Notes: generated from the letters alone by a model not told the origin. A stretch of 64,000 nucleotides of DNA from Acrocarpospora pleiomorpha (GCF_009687885.1 NZ_BLAF01000024.1:88162-152161), one strand, 5' to 3'. Numbered from the stretch's first letter, positions 17,715 to 25,362 are shown. Numbers and translations are program-made.

Positions 17715-18971
17715 CTATGTTTCGAGAGTCCAGAGGGAAGCCATGGGGATAGCCCTGAGACGTTCGCCGAATGGCAGTGGCTGTTCGCCGCAGTAGAGGA
17801 CGAAGCCTGCTTGGAAACGGTTGCCGAGACGGTCGGCGAGGTGTCTGAGCCCGCGGAAGTCGTCTGTGCGGACGGTTTCGGACGCCTTCACCTCGATGCC
17901 GATCACTGAGCCGGAGGCGTGTTCGAGGACAATATCGACTTCTACTTGGTCCTTGTCCCGGTAGTGGAAGAGCTGGACCGGTTCCTCAGACCAGGTGAGC
18001 TGACGCGCGACTTCACCGATCGCGAAGTTCTTCAGCAGGGGGCCGATGTGCGCGGTCGGGTCTTTGGCTTTCTCAATGGACAGGCCGACCAGCCGGCCCG
18101 CCAGACCAGAGTCGGTGACTATCAGTTTGGGGGTCGAGATCGCGCGAGTCGTCAGGTTTGAGGACCACGCGGGGATGCGCTTGATGACGAAGACAAGTTC
18201 CAGCAGGTCCAGGTAGCGGGTCAGCGTCATCCGTGGCAAGCCGACGTCGTTGGCGATCGATTGGACGACCGCCATGCTCGCCATCCGAGCACCGATCACG
18301 CTGAGCAGGCGACGCATCTCCGCTGGGCGCTCAATGTCCGAGATTTGCCGGACATCCCGGGTGATCAAGTCCGTGATGTAAGAGTCGAAGAATCGTGCCC
18401 GGCGCCGTCCCGCGTCCCGCCGGACTGCCTCTGGATAGCCACCGCGGAGCGCTCTCTCCACATAGTCGCGCTTGCGCAGAGATGAGGGTGGGATGACAAG
18501 GTCGGGTCCGGCAGCGAAGACCGTGTCGACGAACGCATCCGGAGTTGAGTCGATCTCTCCCTGGGAGAGAGGCCAGAGCTCGATCGTTTCGGCACGGCCA
18601 GGCAGGCTGTCTGGAAGGTCACGTAGCCCGAGTAGCCGTGCGGAGCCCGTGAGCAGGAATCTCCCCGGCCGCGGGTCTTGATCCACCTCTCGTTTGATCG
18701 GAAGGAGAAGACTGGGGACTCGCTGGATCTCATCGATCAGCAGGAGCGCGTCATGGCGTACGAACGCGACAGGATCATCCTCAGCCGCTGCCCGCACAGC
18801 AGGATCATCGAGATAGAGCGCCCGCGAACCGGGGCTGCCATCGGTGATCAATCTCGCGAGCGTGCTCTTACCGACTTGGCGGGCACCGTTGACGACAATC
18901 ACTCGCGTATCCGCCAGAGCCTCTAGGGCCATGACCTCGGCACGTCGCGAGTAGAGCTTCGGACCTTCCAT
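17715..18971 (-). CDS. AAA+ ATPase with C-terminal DUF4143 domain
   Basis: A 418-residue protein of the prokaryotic AAA_14/DUF4143 family. Walker A is GARQVGKST at residues 29-37, Walker B is ALLLIDEIQ near residue 80, and the sensor region reads FLLTGSARLLGL. After about residue 165 comes the DUF4143 part (LRGGYPEAV, then LPRMTLTRYLDLLELVFVIKRIPAW), ending in a restriction-endonuclease-like core (VEVDIVLEH, IGIEVKAS). Such proteins are mobile and often accessory; their cellular role is not settled. It stands alone, with a repeat tract upstream and a terminator downstream. Confidence 0.9.
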   Translation of the reverse strand: MEGPKLYSRRAEVMALEALADTRVIVVNGARQVGKSTLARLITDGSPGSRALYLDDPAVRAAAEDDPVAFVRHDALLLIDEIQRVPSLLLPIKREVDQDPRPGRFLLTGSARLLGLRDLPDSLPGRAETIELWPLSQGEIDSTPDAFVDTVFAAGPDLVIPPSSLRKRDYVERALRGGYPEAVRRDAGRRRARFFDSYITDLITRDVRQISDIERPAEMRRLLSVIGARMASMAVVQSIANDVGLPRMTLTRYLDLLELVFVIKRIPAWSSNLTTRAISTPKLIVTDSGLAGRLVGLSIEKAKDPTAHIGPLLKNFAIGEVARQLTWSEEPVQLFHYRDKDQVEVDIVLEHASGSVIGIEVKASETVRTDDFRGLRHLADRLGNRFQAGFVLYCGEQPLPFGERLRAIPMASLWTLET

Positions 18972-19004
18972 GCCGCTACGTTACACAAGGTCAGACCATG
19001 TGTG

Positions 19005-19105
19005 TGGGCGTATGGCCGAATAACTGCTGGGCGACTGGCCGGAGCTTGATGGGCATCTGGCCGAAAGGTGTGTGGGCGGTTCGCCGGTGCTCTATGGGCA
19101 GATGG
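19005..19105. repeat. degenerate tandem repeat, 22-23 bp period
   Basis: TGGGC recurs at 19005, 19028, 19050, 19073 and 19095, i.e. steps of 23, 22, 23 and 22 bp. Most units continue as TGGGC-N3-TGGCCG followed by about ten variable bases. Both strands stay open, giving basic and tryptophan-rich peptides that resemble no known protein. It lies just upstream of the AAA ATPase start, so it could be part of its control region. The tract 19106-19389 otherwise holds only a possible RsbW-like remnant. Confidence 0.7.
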
Positions 19106-19154
19106 ACGCATCTACGTGGGCACTTCGACGAAGCAAAGCAGGGAAGGTCGGACC

Positions 19155-19235
19155 TCAGTCAGTCGGCAATCTCCACCCTGTCATTGGTCGTCCCCGAGCT
19201 GATCGCGGACGCCGTACGCCACTCGGATTCCGGCC
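19155..19235 (+). pseudogene. possible remnant of an RsbW-like ATP-binding protein
   Basis: One frame reads TLSLVVPELIADAVRHSDSG, which closely follows the N-box of serine kinase/anti-sigma HATPase proteins (LVVSELVTNAVRHS). There is no matching G-box downstream and no start with a ribosome-binding site. The match is short, so it may be chance. Confidence 0.3.
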
Positions 19236-19389
19236 GCAGCCCGGAGACGACCACCGTACGACGGCCGCGTAATACCCGCACACGCGACGGTGCGCGCATG
19301 TCGCGCATGTAGAGATTCGGTTCGCGGTTCCGACTCTCCCACTGAGTGGGTCCCAGCGGAGGGGCCGTCAGGACAGGAGCGAAGCGAAC

Positions 19390-20085
19390 ATGACAAAGGT
19401 GACGGCACAGATGTCGGTGTCGCTCGACGGGTTTTACGCCGGTCGGGAGCACAGTGGCGAGCCGCAGGATTGGCTGGAGTCGGCGGAGGCTGCGGGATTC
19501 TTCCGGGTTACCCGGTGGGTGATCGACGCCATGGCTTGGCGGGAACGGCAAGGGTTCGCGGGCGGCGAGCAGGACGTCAATTCGGACATCATGGCTGAGA
19601 CGTTCGAGGCCGCGGGGGCGTACGTCATGGGGCGGCGCATGGCGGACGGTGGTGAGGTTCCCTGGGGTGACGAGCCGCCGTTTCGGGCGCCGGTGTTCGT
19701 CGTGACCCATCGGCCCCGCGAGACGCTGGTGCGTCAGGGCGGGACCAGCTTCACCTACGTGACCGACGGGATCGCCAGCGCCGTGGAACAGGCACGCGCC
19801 GTGGCGAAGGGCAAGAATGTGGCGGTCGCCGGTGGGGGGAGCCTGCTCCGGCAGGTGATCAAGGCCGGGCTGCTGGACGAGCTGGAGCTGCATATCGTCC
19901 CGGCCGTGCTGGGTACGGGGATGCGCCTGCTGGATGCCGACCTCGATCTCGCGGAGAAGGAGGCGATCGAGCTCACGCCCACGCGAGTGATCCATACCCC
20001 TGAGGTCACGCACATCCGCTACACCGTCAATGGACGGGCCGCCCTCCTCCTCGACGACCGCGGCAGAGGAACCGACGCACCGTAG
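19390..20085 (+). CDS. dihydrofolate reductase family (RibD C-terminal-like) protein
   Basis: A 231-residue cytoplasmic protein of the RibD_C/DHFR-like superfamily, NAD(P)H-dependent reductases of unclear substrate. It begins with the family pattern KVTAQMSVSLDGFYAG, continues with YVMGRRMADGG and PVFVVTHRPRE, and has the glycine-rich NADPH-binding motif VAVAGGGSLLRQVIKAGLLDEL near residue 140 followed by HIVPAVLGTGMRLL. ATG 19390 follows a purine-rich AGGAG at about 15 bp, somewhat far. It is monocistronic, convergent with a hydrolase remnant. In actinomycetes these genes are common and rarely have a known function. Confidence 0.88.
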   Translation: MTKVTAQMSVSLDGFYAGREHSGEPQDWLESAEAAGFFRVTRWVIDAMAWRERQGFAGGEQDVNSDIMAETFEAAGAYVMGRRMADGGEVPWGDEPPFRAPVFVVTHRPRETLVRQGGTSFTYVTDGIASAVEQARAVAKGKNVAVAGGGSLLRQVIKAGLLDELELHIVPAVLGTGMRLLDADLDLAEKEAIELTPTRVIHTPEVTHIRYTVNGRAALLLDDRGRGTDAP

Positions 20086-20129
20086 CCAAGACGTCCGGCA
20101 CCGAGGGTGCTCGGTGCCGGACGGTTCGG

Positions 20130-20648
20130 CTAGCGGGCGGCCCGCAGGATCAACTTCGTCACCACGTCGGGGTGGCTCATCATCGCGACGTGCGAGCTGT
20201 CGATCTCAACGGTCGTGGCGCCGGCTCGCTTCGCCATCGCGCGCTCGGCTTCCGGCGGGATGATCCTGTCCTGCCGGGCGACGAGGTACCAGCTCGGCAC
20301 CGACTTCCAAGCCGGCGGACCGGACGGCGTGACGAGCGCCGCCAGCGCCCCGGGCCGCTGGGTGGCGGCCATGACGCCGGTCGTGCTCCGCGGCAGATCC
20401 TGCGCGAACAGGCGGTGGAAGTAGGCCGGGTCGATGTAGGCGTCCCCGTCTCCGGGGGCGGCACCCGGGTAGGGCCGTACGATCAGGTGGTCGGTCACGT
20501 CGGTGTGGCCACCGCCCAGCGCATTGGCGGCGGCGACGCTTTCGCCCTCGTTCAAGGCGTAGGCCGCCACGTAGACCAGGCCCTTGACCTTCGGGTTCCC
20601 CGTGGCGCCGTTACTGATCACCGCGCCGCCGTAGGAATGTTCCTGCCG
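20130..20648 (-). pseudogene. 5'-truncated alpha/beta hydrolase
   Basis: The C-terminal two thirds of an alpha/beta hydrolase are intact: HSYGGAVIS with the nucleophile serine, VYVAAYALNEGES, the cap region, YLVARQDRIIPPEAE with the acid aspartate, and SSHVAMMSHPDVV with the histidine. Everything upstream of the nucleophile elbow is missing. The expected GHSYGG becomes EHSYGG exactly where homology on the opposite strand switches to a LuxR regulator. It lacks the oxyanion loop and central strands and cannot fold normally. Confidence 0.8.
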
Positions 20649-20894
20649 CGGGCCCGCGCCGAGCTCGACGCCGTCGGCGCGAAGCCGGTCGCCCGCAGCG
20701 GCTCCGGCACACCCGAGCTGACCGCTCAGGAGTTGACCATCGCCCGGCCGGCGGAGGTCGGACGTACGAATCCGGAGATAGCGGCCAATCTCTTCATCAG
20801 TGTGAACACGGTCGACTACCACCTGCGCACGGTGTTCCAGAAGCTCGGCATCGCCTCACGGCGTCAGCTCACGGACAAGCTGGAAGCCGGCTGA
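20649..20894 (+). pseudogene. 5'-truncated LuxR-family regulator (HTH end only)
   Basis: The last 80 codons of a LuxR-type ATPase regulator are present: RARAELDAVGAKP, LTAQELTIA, and the HTH core NPEIAANLFISVNTVDYHLRTVFQKLGI. The domain ends normally at TGA 20894. There is no start codon, ATPase or sensor region, and homology begins at the junction with the hydrolase fragment at about 20648. REV-like changes (ARPAEVGRTN instead of the usual AxLAAxGxTN) suggest drift. Confidence 0.8.
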
Positions 20895-20973
20895 GCGACT
20901 ACGTGAATCACGTGGTCCGCGTGAGCGGGCTTCGCGGCACGCTCGATCCACCTATCGAGCCAAAGGAGGCCAC

Positions 20974-21798
20974 GTGCCCTACGTCACCGCCGACGACGGA
21001 GCCCGGATCTTCTACAAGGACTGGGGGACCGACGGATCCCCGGTTCTGCTGAGCCACGGCTGGCCGCTGAACTCCGACGCGTGGGAGGCGGCCGCGCTCT
21101 TCCTCGCCAAGCACGGGCACCGCGCCATCGCCCATGACCGGCGTGGCCACGGCCGCTCGTCGCAGACCTGGCACGGCAACGAGATGGACACCTACGCCGA
21201 CGACCTGGCCTGCCTGATCGAACACCTCGACCTGCGGGACCTCACCTTGGTCGGGCACTCGACGGGTGGCGGGGAGGTCGTGCACTATGTCGGTCGTCAC
21301 GGTAGCAACCGGGTCTCGAAGGTGGTCCTGGTGTCCGCCGTGCCGCCGCTGATGCTGCGTACCGACGACAACCCCGAAGGGTTGCCGATCGAGGTCTTCG
21401 ACGAGATCCGGGCGGGCGAGGCCGCGAATCGGTCCCAGCTCTACCGGAACCTGGCCGACGGTCCGTTCTTCGGGCATAACCGCAGGCAGGACGTCGACCA
21501 GGGCTTCCGGGACGCGTTCTGGCTGCAGAGCATGGCGTGCGGGCACCGAGCCGCGTACGAATGCATCGCCGCCTTCTCGGCCACCGACTTCCGGCCGGAT
21601 CTGGCGAAGATCGACGTCCCTGCCCTGGTCATCCACGGCGACGACGACCAGATCGTGCCGTTCGAGGTCGGGGGAAAACGCTCGGCCGAATTGATCGACG
21701 GCGCCGTCCTGAAGGTCTACGAGGGCAGTGGACACGCCCTGCCGGACACCGGCCGCGACCGCCTGCACGCCGACCTGCTCGAATTCATCGACGCCTGA
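20974..21798 (+). CDS. alpha/beta hydrolase, cofactor-free haloperoxidase/arylesterase type
   Basis: A 274-residue cytoplasmic serine hydrolase. The catalytic triad is probably Ser96 (VGHSTGG), Asp225 (IHGDDDQIVP) and His254 (GSGHALP). The oxyanion segment is SHGWPLNSDAW and the strand-4 loop is DRRGHGRSS, all typical of the non-haem chloroperoxidase/esterase group. GTG 20974 has an excellent AAAGGAGG 7 bp upstream. A second hydrolase follows after 21 bp, so they are likely co-transcribed. Family members hydrolyse small esters or lactones; the natural substrate is unknown. Confidence 0.93.
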   Translation: MPYVTADDGARIFYKDWGTDGSPVLLSHGWPLNSDAWEAAALFLAKHGHRAIAHDRRGHGRSSQTWHGNEMDTYADDLACLIEHLDLRDLTLVGHSTGGGEVVHYVGRHGSNRVSKVVLVSAVPPLMLRTDDNPEGLPIEVFDEIRAGEAANRSQLYRNLADGPFFGHNRRQDVDQGFRDAFWLQSMACGHRAAYECIAAFSATDFRPDLAKIDVPALVIHGDDDQIVPFEVGGKRSAELIDGAVLKVYEGSGHALPDTGRDRLHADLLEFIDA

Positions 21799-21819
21799 CC
21801 CGCCGAAGGAGCCTTCATC

Positions 21820-22653
21820 ATGAGCGACACCATCCGTCCCGACACCATCGTCCTCGTCCACGGCCTGTGGATGACGCCCCGCAGCTGGGAGGACTGGGTC
21901 ACGTACTTCGAGGCCAAGGGCTTCACCGTGCTCGCCCCCGCCTACCCGGGCTTCGAGATCGAAGTCGAGGCACTCCGCGAGAACCCGGACATCATCGCCA
22001 AGCTGACCGTCCCCGAGACCGTCGCCCACCTCGCCTCCGTCATCGAGTCCGTTCCGACTCCGCCGATCATCATGGGCCACTCCTTCGGCGGCACGCTCAC
22101 CCAGCTGCTGCTGGCCCGCGGGCTGGGAGCGGCCGCGGTGGTCATCGACTCCGCGCCCACCGAGGGAGTCCGGGTCAACCCGCTGTCGCAGGCGAAATCC
22201 CTGTTCCCCGCGCTGAAGAACCCGGCCAATCGGCACAGAGCCGTCGGCTTCACTCCCGAGGAGTTCCACTACGCCTTCACCAACACCCTCAGCGAGGAGG
22301 AGTCGCGCAAGGTGTGGGACCGCTACGCCATCGCGGCCCCCGGCCACTGGGTGTGGGAGTACGGACTGTTCGCGAACTTCAAGCCCGGCCACCAGGACAC
22401 CTGGGTCGACTACTCCGCGGACCGCGCGCCGCTGCTGTTCATCGGCGGCGAGAAGGACCACATCATGCCGCCGTCGGTGAACAAGTCGAACGCCAAGCAT
22501 TACAACAAGTCTCCCGCGATCACGGAGTACTACGAGTTCGAGGGCCGCGACCACTGGACCTGCGGCGCACCCGGTTGGGAGGCCGTAGCCGACCACGCCT
22601 TGGCCTGGGCCCTGGAGCACGCGACGTCAGCCAGGGGTTCCGCCGCGTCGTAG
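21820..22653 (+). CDS. alpha/beta hydrolase
   Basis: A 277-residue serine hydrolase, second gene of a two-hydrolase unit. The motifs are VLVHGLWMTPRSWEDW (oxyanion loop), GHSFGGTL with Ser88, GGEKDHIMPP with the acid residue, and GRDHWTCG with the histidine. ATG 21820 follows GAAGGAGC. Similar proteins are annotated simply as alpha/beta hydrolases in actinomycetes. Its stop is convergent with the ribosomal protein operon. Confidence 0.9.
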   Translation: MSDTIRPDTIVLVHGLWMTPRSWEDWVTYFEAKGFTVLAPAYPGFEIEVEALRENPDIIAKLTVPETVAHLASVIESVPTPPIIMGHSFGGTLTQLLLARGLGAAAVVIDSAPTEGVRVNPLSQAKSLFPALKNPANRHRAVGFTPEEFHYAFTNTLSEEESRKVWDRYAIAAPGHWVWEYGLFANFKPGHQDTWVDYSADRAPLLFIGGEKDHIMPPSVNKSNAKHYNKSPAITEYYEFEGRDHWTCGAPGWEAVADHALAWALEHATSARGSAAS

Positions 22654-22817
22654 GTTGGAGAGGGTCACCAGGCGGCGCAGGCGCGTCATGGTGGCCTGGC
22701 GGAATCGGTGCAGCGTTTCGGGCGCGAAATCATCGGATGCCGGTGACTCGTGCTCGAAATTGCCGTGGTGCTCCCGGCCGAGTACGAGAAGTGCGCCGTC
22801 CCGATGGCCGGTCGGGA

Positions 22818-23069
22818 TCACCCACGGGGTGACGTAGCCGAACATCCGGTCGGCGCTCGTCTGGTTCGGCGCGAGCCGTCGATGTGATCCGACAGATCAC
22901 ATCGAAGCGAACGGGGCAGGCCGCGCTGGTAGGCCCGGATCAGGCGGCGCGGCACCAGCAGGTGTCGGCCGTTGACGACGATGGCCACCAAGTCGGGGGC
23001 CGTGGCCTTCCACTGGGAGCGGCGGTGCCTGGTATTGCTGCGAGACGCCCTGCGTTCGGGAACAGCCAC
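22818..23069 (-). CDS. rpmF: zinc-independent ribosomal protein L32, with aberrant C-terminal extension
   Basis: The first 52 residues are unmistakably a cysteine-free L32 paralogue: MAVPERRASRSNTRHRRSQW, then DLVAIVVNGRHLLVPRRLIRAYQRGL. It lacks the CxxC pairs of zinc-binding L32, as expected of a Zur-controlled copy. GTG 23069 lies 2 bp after the rpsN stop. Such proteins usually end near 55-60 residues. Here the frame continues for another 30 residues through a hairpin (22880-22904). A single-base shift near codon 52 would instead give a TGA within that hairpin, so the tail probably results from a late frameshift. Confidence 0.85.
   Translation of the reverse strand: MAVPERRASRSNTRHRRSQWKATAPDLVAIVVNGRHLLVPRRLIRAYQRGLPRSLRCDLSDHIDGSRRTRRAPTGCSATSPRG
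22880..22904 (-). terminator. 10-bp stem hairpin at the end of the rpmF operon
   Basis: CGATGTGATC and GATCACATCG pair perfectly around a 5-base loop. It lies inside the extended rpmF reading frame but where the gene would normally end, and is probably the operon terminator. Confidence 0.6.
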
Positions 23070-23071
23070 GG

Positions 23072-23371
23072 CTACCAGCTCGCCTTCGTGATGCCGGGCA
23101 GCTCGCCCCGGTGAGCCATCTCGCGGAACCGGATCCGCGAGATGCCAAACTTGGTCAGGTGGCCGCGGGGGCGTCCGTCGACGGAGTCGCGGTTGCGTAC
23201 GCGGGTAGCGCTGGCGTCGCGGGGCTGCCTGGCCAGTTCTCGTACGGCTGCCGCCTTCTCCTCGGGGGTTCCAGTGCGAATGATCTCCTTCAGCTCCGCT
23301 CTACGAAGGGCGAAGCGGGCGACGACGAGGCGGCGCCGTTCGTTGGCTGCGATCTTGCTCTTCTTCGCCAT
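23072..23371 (-). CDS. rpsN: zinc-independent 30S ribosomal protein S14
   Basis: A 99-residue S14 paralogue of the long type. It starts MAKKSKIAANERRR and ends with the conserved LTKFGISRIRFREMAHRGE and PGITKASW. The CxxC zinc ribbon is replaced by RNRDSVDGRPRG, so it functions without zinc. ATG 23371 overlaps the stop of the rpmB remnant (TGATG) and has GGGGAGAG within the remnant. Under zinc starvation these copies replace the zinc-containing ribosomal proteins and free the metal. Confidence 0.95.
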   Translation of the reverse strand: MAKKSKIAANERRRLVVARFALRRAELKEIIRTGTPEEKAAAVRELARQPRDASATRVRNRDSVDGRPRGHLTKFGISRIRFREMAHRGELPGITKASW

Positions 23372-23452
23372 CAGACTTTCTCTCCCCGGGCGCGGATCCG
23401 GGCCACGGCTGCCTCGACGCCGATCTTGTCGACGGTGGCAGTGAGCCGACAT
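23371..23452 (-). pseudogene. rpmB: internally deleted ribosomal protein L28 gene
   Basis: The gene keeps its start, overlapping the rpmE2 stop (TGATG), and the first five codons MSAHC, which is the invariant L28 N-terminus. It also keeps the last 22 codons in another frame: TVDKIGVEAAVARIRARGEK and V before TGA 23373-23371. About 50 central codons are missing and the join is out of frame. Translation from the old ATG therefore runs without a stop into rpsN, adding 27 residues to S14. L28 is expected here from the usual actinobacterial Zur operon order. Confidence 0.9.
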
Positions 23453-23697
23453 CAGGTTCTCCCGTAGCGCTGGTTGAAGCGCTCCACCCGGCCCGCGGTG
23501 TCCAGGACCCGGCTCTTGCCGGTGTAGAAGGGGTGGCTCGCCGAGGAGACGTCGACATCGACGAGGGGGTAGGTGTTGCCGTCCTCCCACTCGATCGTCT
23601 TGCCGCTGGTCATGGTCGAGCGGGTCAGGAAGGCGAAACCCGCGCTCGGATCGCGGAACACCACCGGGTGGTAGTCGGGGTGAATGCCCTTCTTCAT
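23452..23697 (-). CDS. rpmE2: type B (zinc-independent) ribosomal protein L31
   Basis: An 81-residue L31 of the cysteine-free type B: it starts MKKGIHPDYHPVVFRDPSAG, has SHPFYTGKSRVLDTAGRVE and ends FNQRYGRT. ATG 23697 overlaps the L33 stop as ATGA. Length matches the family (80-90). It replaces zinc-binding RpmE on the 50S central protuberance when zinc is scarce. Confidence 0.97.
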   Translation of the reverse strand: MKKGIHPDYHPVVFRDPSAGFAFLTRSTMTSGKTIEWEDGNTYPLVDVDVSSASHPFYTGKSRVLDTAGRVERFNQRYGRT

Positions 23698-23858
23698 CGG
23701 TCCTCCCGGAATTCGACGTGCTTGCGGATGATCGGGTCGTACTTGTTGAGGGTGAGCCGGTCGGGGGTGGTACGGCGGTTCTTGCGGGTCACGTAGGTGT
23801 AGCCGGTGCCCGCTGTGGATCGCAGTTTGATCACCGGTCGTAGCTCGTTTCTGGCCAA
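23694..23858 (-). CDS. rpmG: zinc-independent ribosomal protein L33
   Basis: A 54-residue L33 without the CxxC pairs (ARNELRPVIKLRSTAGTGYT, then KYDPIIRKHVEFRE). The start is TTG 23858, preceded by AGGAAGGG; no ATG or GTG fits, and length agrees exactly with the family. It is the first gene of the operon, 33 bp from the Zur-type palindrome. Confidence 0.95.
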   Translation of the reverse strand: MARNELRPVIKLRSTAGTGYTYVTRKNRRTTPDRLTLNKYDPIIRKHVEFREDR

Positions 23859-23891
23859 GGCCGAGGTCCCTTCCTGTTGCCGACCATGCAA

Positions 23892-23912
23892 TGATAACGA
23901 TAATTGTTTTCA
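23892..23912. promoter_or_regulatory. Zur box between rpmG and the MRF gene
   Basis: A 21-bp imperfect palindrome beginning TGATAACGAT and ending ATTGTTTTCA around a central A. Eight of ten positions pair. It matches the AT-rich TGAtAAnnATnnTTnTCA form of actinobacterial Zur sites and stands out in the surrounding high-GC DNA. Located between divergent starts 33 bp and 23 bp away, it should repress both directions when zinc is plentiful. Confidence 0.85.
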
Positions 23913-23934
23913 TTCTCGCAACTCGGGAGGTCCC

Positions 23935-25074
23935 GTGCCCACCCCTGTCGTCCTGGTCGCCGGCCTGCACGCCTCGGCGCGCACCGCCACCGTCGACCGG
24001 TTCCTGGCCGACCATCCAGGCGCCGTAGCCATCCACCACGACCTGTGCGAGGTCACCTCCGGAAGAGTCGAGCGCGTGGTGCGCGACGCCTCCGGCGTAC
24101 AGGACCTGGCCGAGGTACGGCTGGCGCACGGCTGCGTCACCTGCACCGTTCGCGAGGATCTGCTCCCCCAGCTGATCCGGCATGCCGCCACCGCGTCCCT
24201 GCTGGTCGTGGACCTGTGGGACTCGGTCGAACCCCGCTCGGTGGCCGAGGCGCTCAACTGCGAGGAAGCCCGCGAGGTCCTGCGCCTGACCTGCGTGCTG
24301 ACCGCGCTGCGCACCGAGCATCTGCCGGTCGACATCACCCGCGGCGAGCGCCTGTCAGAAACCGGCCGGGGCGCGGCGTCCGGCGACCGGCGCTACCTGG
24401 CCGAAGTGCTGGCCCGGCAGGTCGAGTACGCCACCGCCCTGGTCCTGCACGGCGGCGACGAGGAGGGCCTCGATCTCGCCCGCGCCCTGCTCACCCACCT
24501 CGCGCCCATCACCCCGGTCTTCACCGAGTCCCTGCCCGACGTGACCGGCACCGCGCTGCGCACCCGGGAACTGGCAGAACGCGTCGACCCCGCCACCGCC
24601 CTGCTGCCCTGCGACGCGCAGACCGGCGAGGTCACCACCATCGTCTGGCGCCGGTTGCGGCCGCTGCACCCCGCCCGCCTCTTCGAGGCCGTGGACCAGC
24701 TGGTCACCGAATCGGTCCGCTCCCGCGGGCGGTTCTGGCTGGCCACCCGGCCCGAACGTTTGCTCGCCTGGGACGCCGTCGCGGGCGCACTGTCCATCGA
24801 GGACACCGGCCCGTGGCTGGCCGCACTCCCGGAAGCCTCCTGGGACCTGATCTCCCCCGCCCGCCGCATGGCCGCCAGCCTGGACTGGACCGACCTCCTC
24901 GGCGATCGCATCCAGCACCTGGTCTTCACCGGCCCCGACCTCGACCGCGACCGCATCCACACCCTGCTCGACTCCTGCCTGCTCACCCCAGCCGAGGCCG
25001 TATGCGGCTCCCACGTGTGGGCCGGCTACGACGACCCGTTCGCCCCCGTACTCGGCCTAGAGGAGATCGTTTGA
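23935..25074 (+). CDS. mrf: CobW-related ribosome hibernation factor-recruiting GTPase (MRF-like)
   Basis: A 379-residue member of the COG0523/CobW superfamily as found in actinobacterial Zur operons, where the mycobacterial relative (MRF) recruits the hibernation factor to zinc-free ribosomes. The usual GxxGxGKT loop is degenerate (VAGLHASARTATV, residues 8-20). The conserved zinc-site region is present as HGCVTCTVREDLLP (near residue 65). A CobW C-terminal domain follows (HPARLFEAVDQLV, then RGRFWLATRPE and an FTGPDLDRD segment near the end). GTG 23935 has GGGAGG upstream. The assignment to MRF rests on family and context. Confidence 0.85.
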   Translation: MPTPVVLVAGLHASARTATVDRFLADHPGAVAIHHDLCEVTSGRVERVVRDASGVQDLAEVRLAHGCVTCTVREDLLPQLIRHAATASLLVVDLWDSVEPRSVAEALNCEEAREVLRLTCVLTALRTEHLPVDITRGERLSETGRGAASGDRRYLAEVLARQVEYATALVLHGGDEEGLDLARALLTHLAPITPVFTESLPDVTGTALRTRELAERVDPATALLPCDAQTGEVTTIVWRRLRPLHPARLFEAVDQLVTESVRSRGRFWLATRPERLLAWDAVAGALSIEDTGPWLAALPEASWDLISPARRMAASLDWTDLLGDRIQHLVFTGPDLDRDRIHTLLDSCLLTPAEAVCGSHVWAGYDDPFAPVLGLEEIV

Positions 25075-25155
25075 AGCCTCGCACACTCCCCACAGCCACG
25101 GCCCACGATCACCGCAAGCGAAGCCCGGCGTCGGCTGTTCCCTCTCATCGACGAG

Positions 25156-25362
25156 GTGAATGAGGACAGCATGGCCGTGGAGATCGTCGCCAAGCACAAC
25201 CGCGCCTACCTCGTGCCTGCTGCCGAGTACGAAGCGCTGAAGGAGACGGCGCACCTGTTGCGCTCACCGGCCAACATGCGCAGGCTCATCGCCTCTTATC
25301 AGCACGCCCTGGATGGCCGTCACGAAATCCGGGAGCTCATCGACGTCGACGACCAGGCATGA
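25156..25362 (+). CDS. yefM: YefM/Phd-type antitoxin, apparently lacking its original start
   Basis: The frame encodes a YefM antitoxin. Upstream in frame, codons 25108-25155 still read ITASEARRRLFPLIDE, the conserved N-terminal DNA-binding part, but there is no ATG, GTG or TTG before it; CCC-ACG stands where MS or MT is expected and no ribosome-binding site precedes it. Translation could begin only at GTG 25156 (VNEDSMAVEIV) or ATG 25171, or at a non-standard ACG. The rest is normal (AYLVPAAEYEALKETAHLLR) with the toxin-binding tail. It overlaps the toxin gene as ATGA. It may be an inactive or altered antitoxin, or there may be a sequence error. Confidence 0.8.
   Translation: MNEDSMAVEIVAKHNRAYLVPAAEYEALKETAHLLRSPANMRRLIASYQHALDGRHEIRELIDVDDQA

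Noticed and set aside
22627..22845. 72-codon minus-strand frame between the hydrolase and rpmF
   Set aside because: No ribosome-binding site, overlaps the hydrolase 3' end and matches no family I recognise; it could be a relic but cannot be supported.
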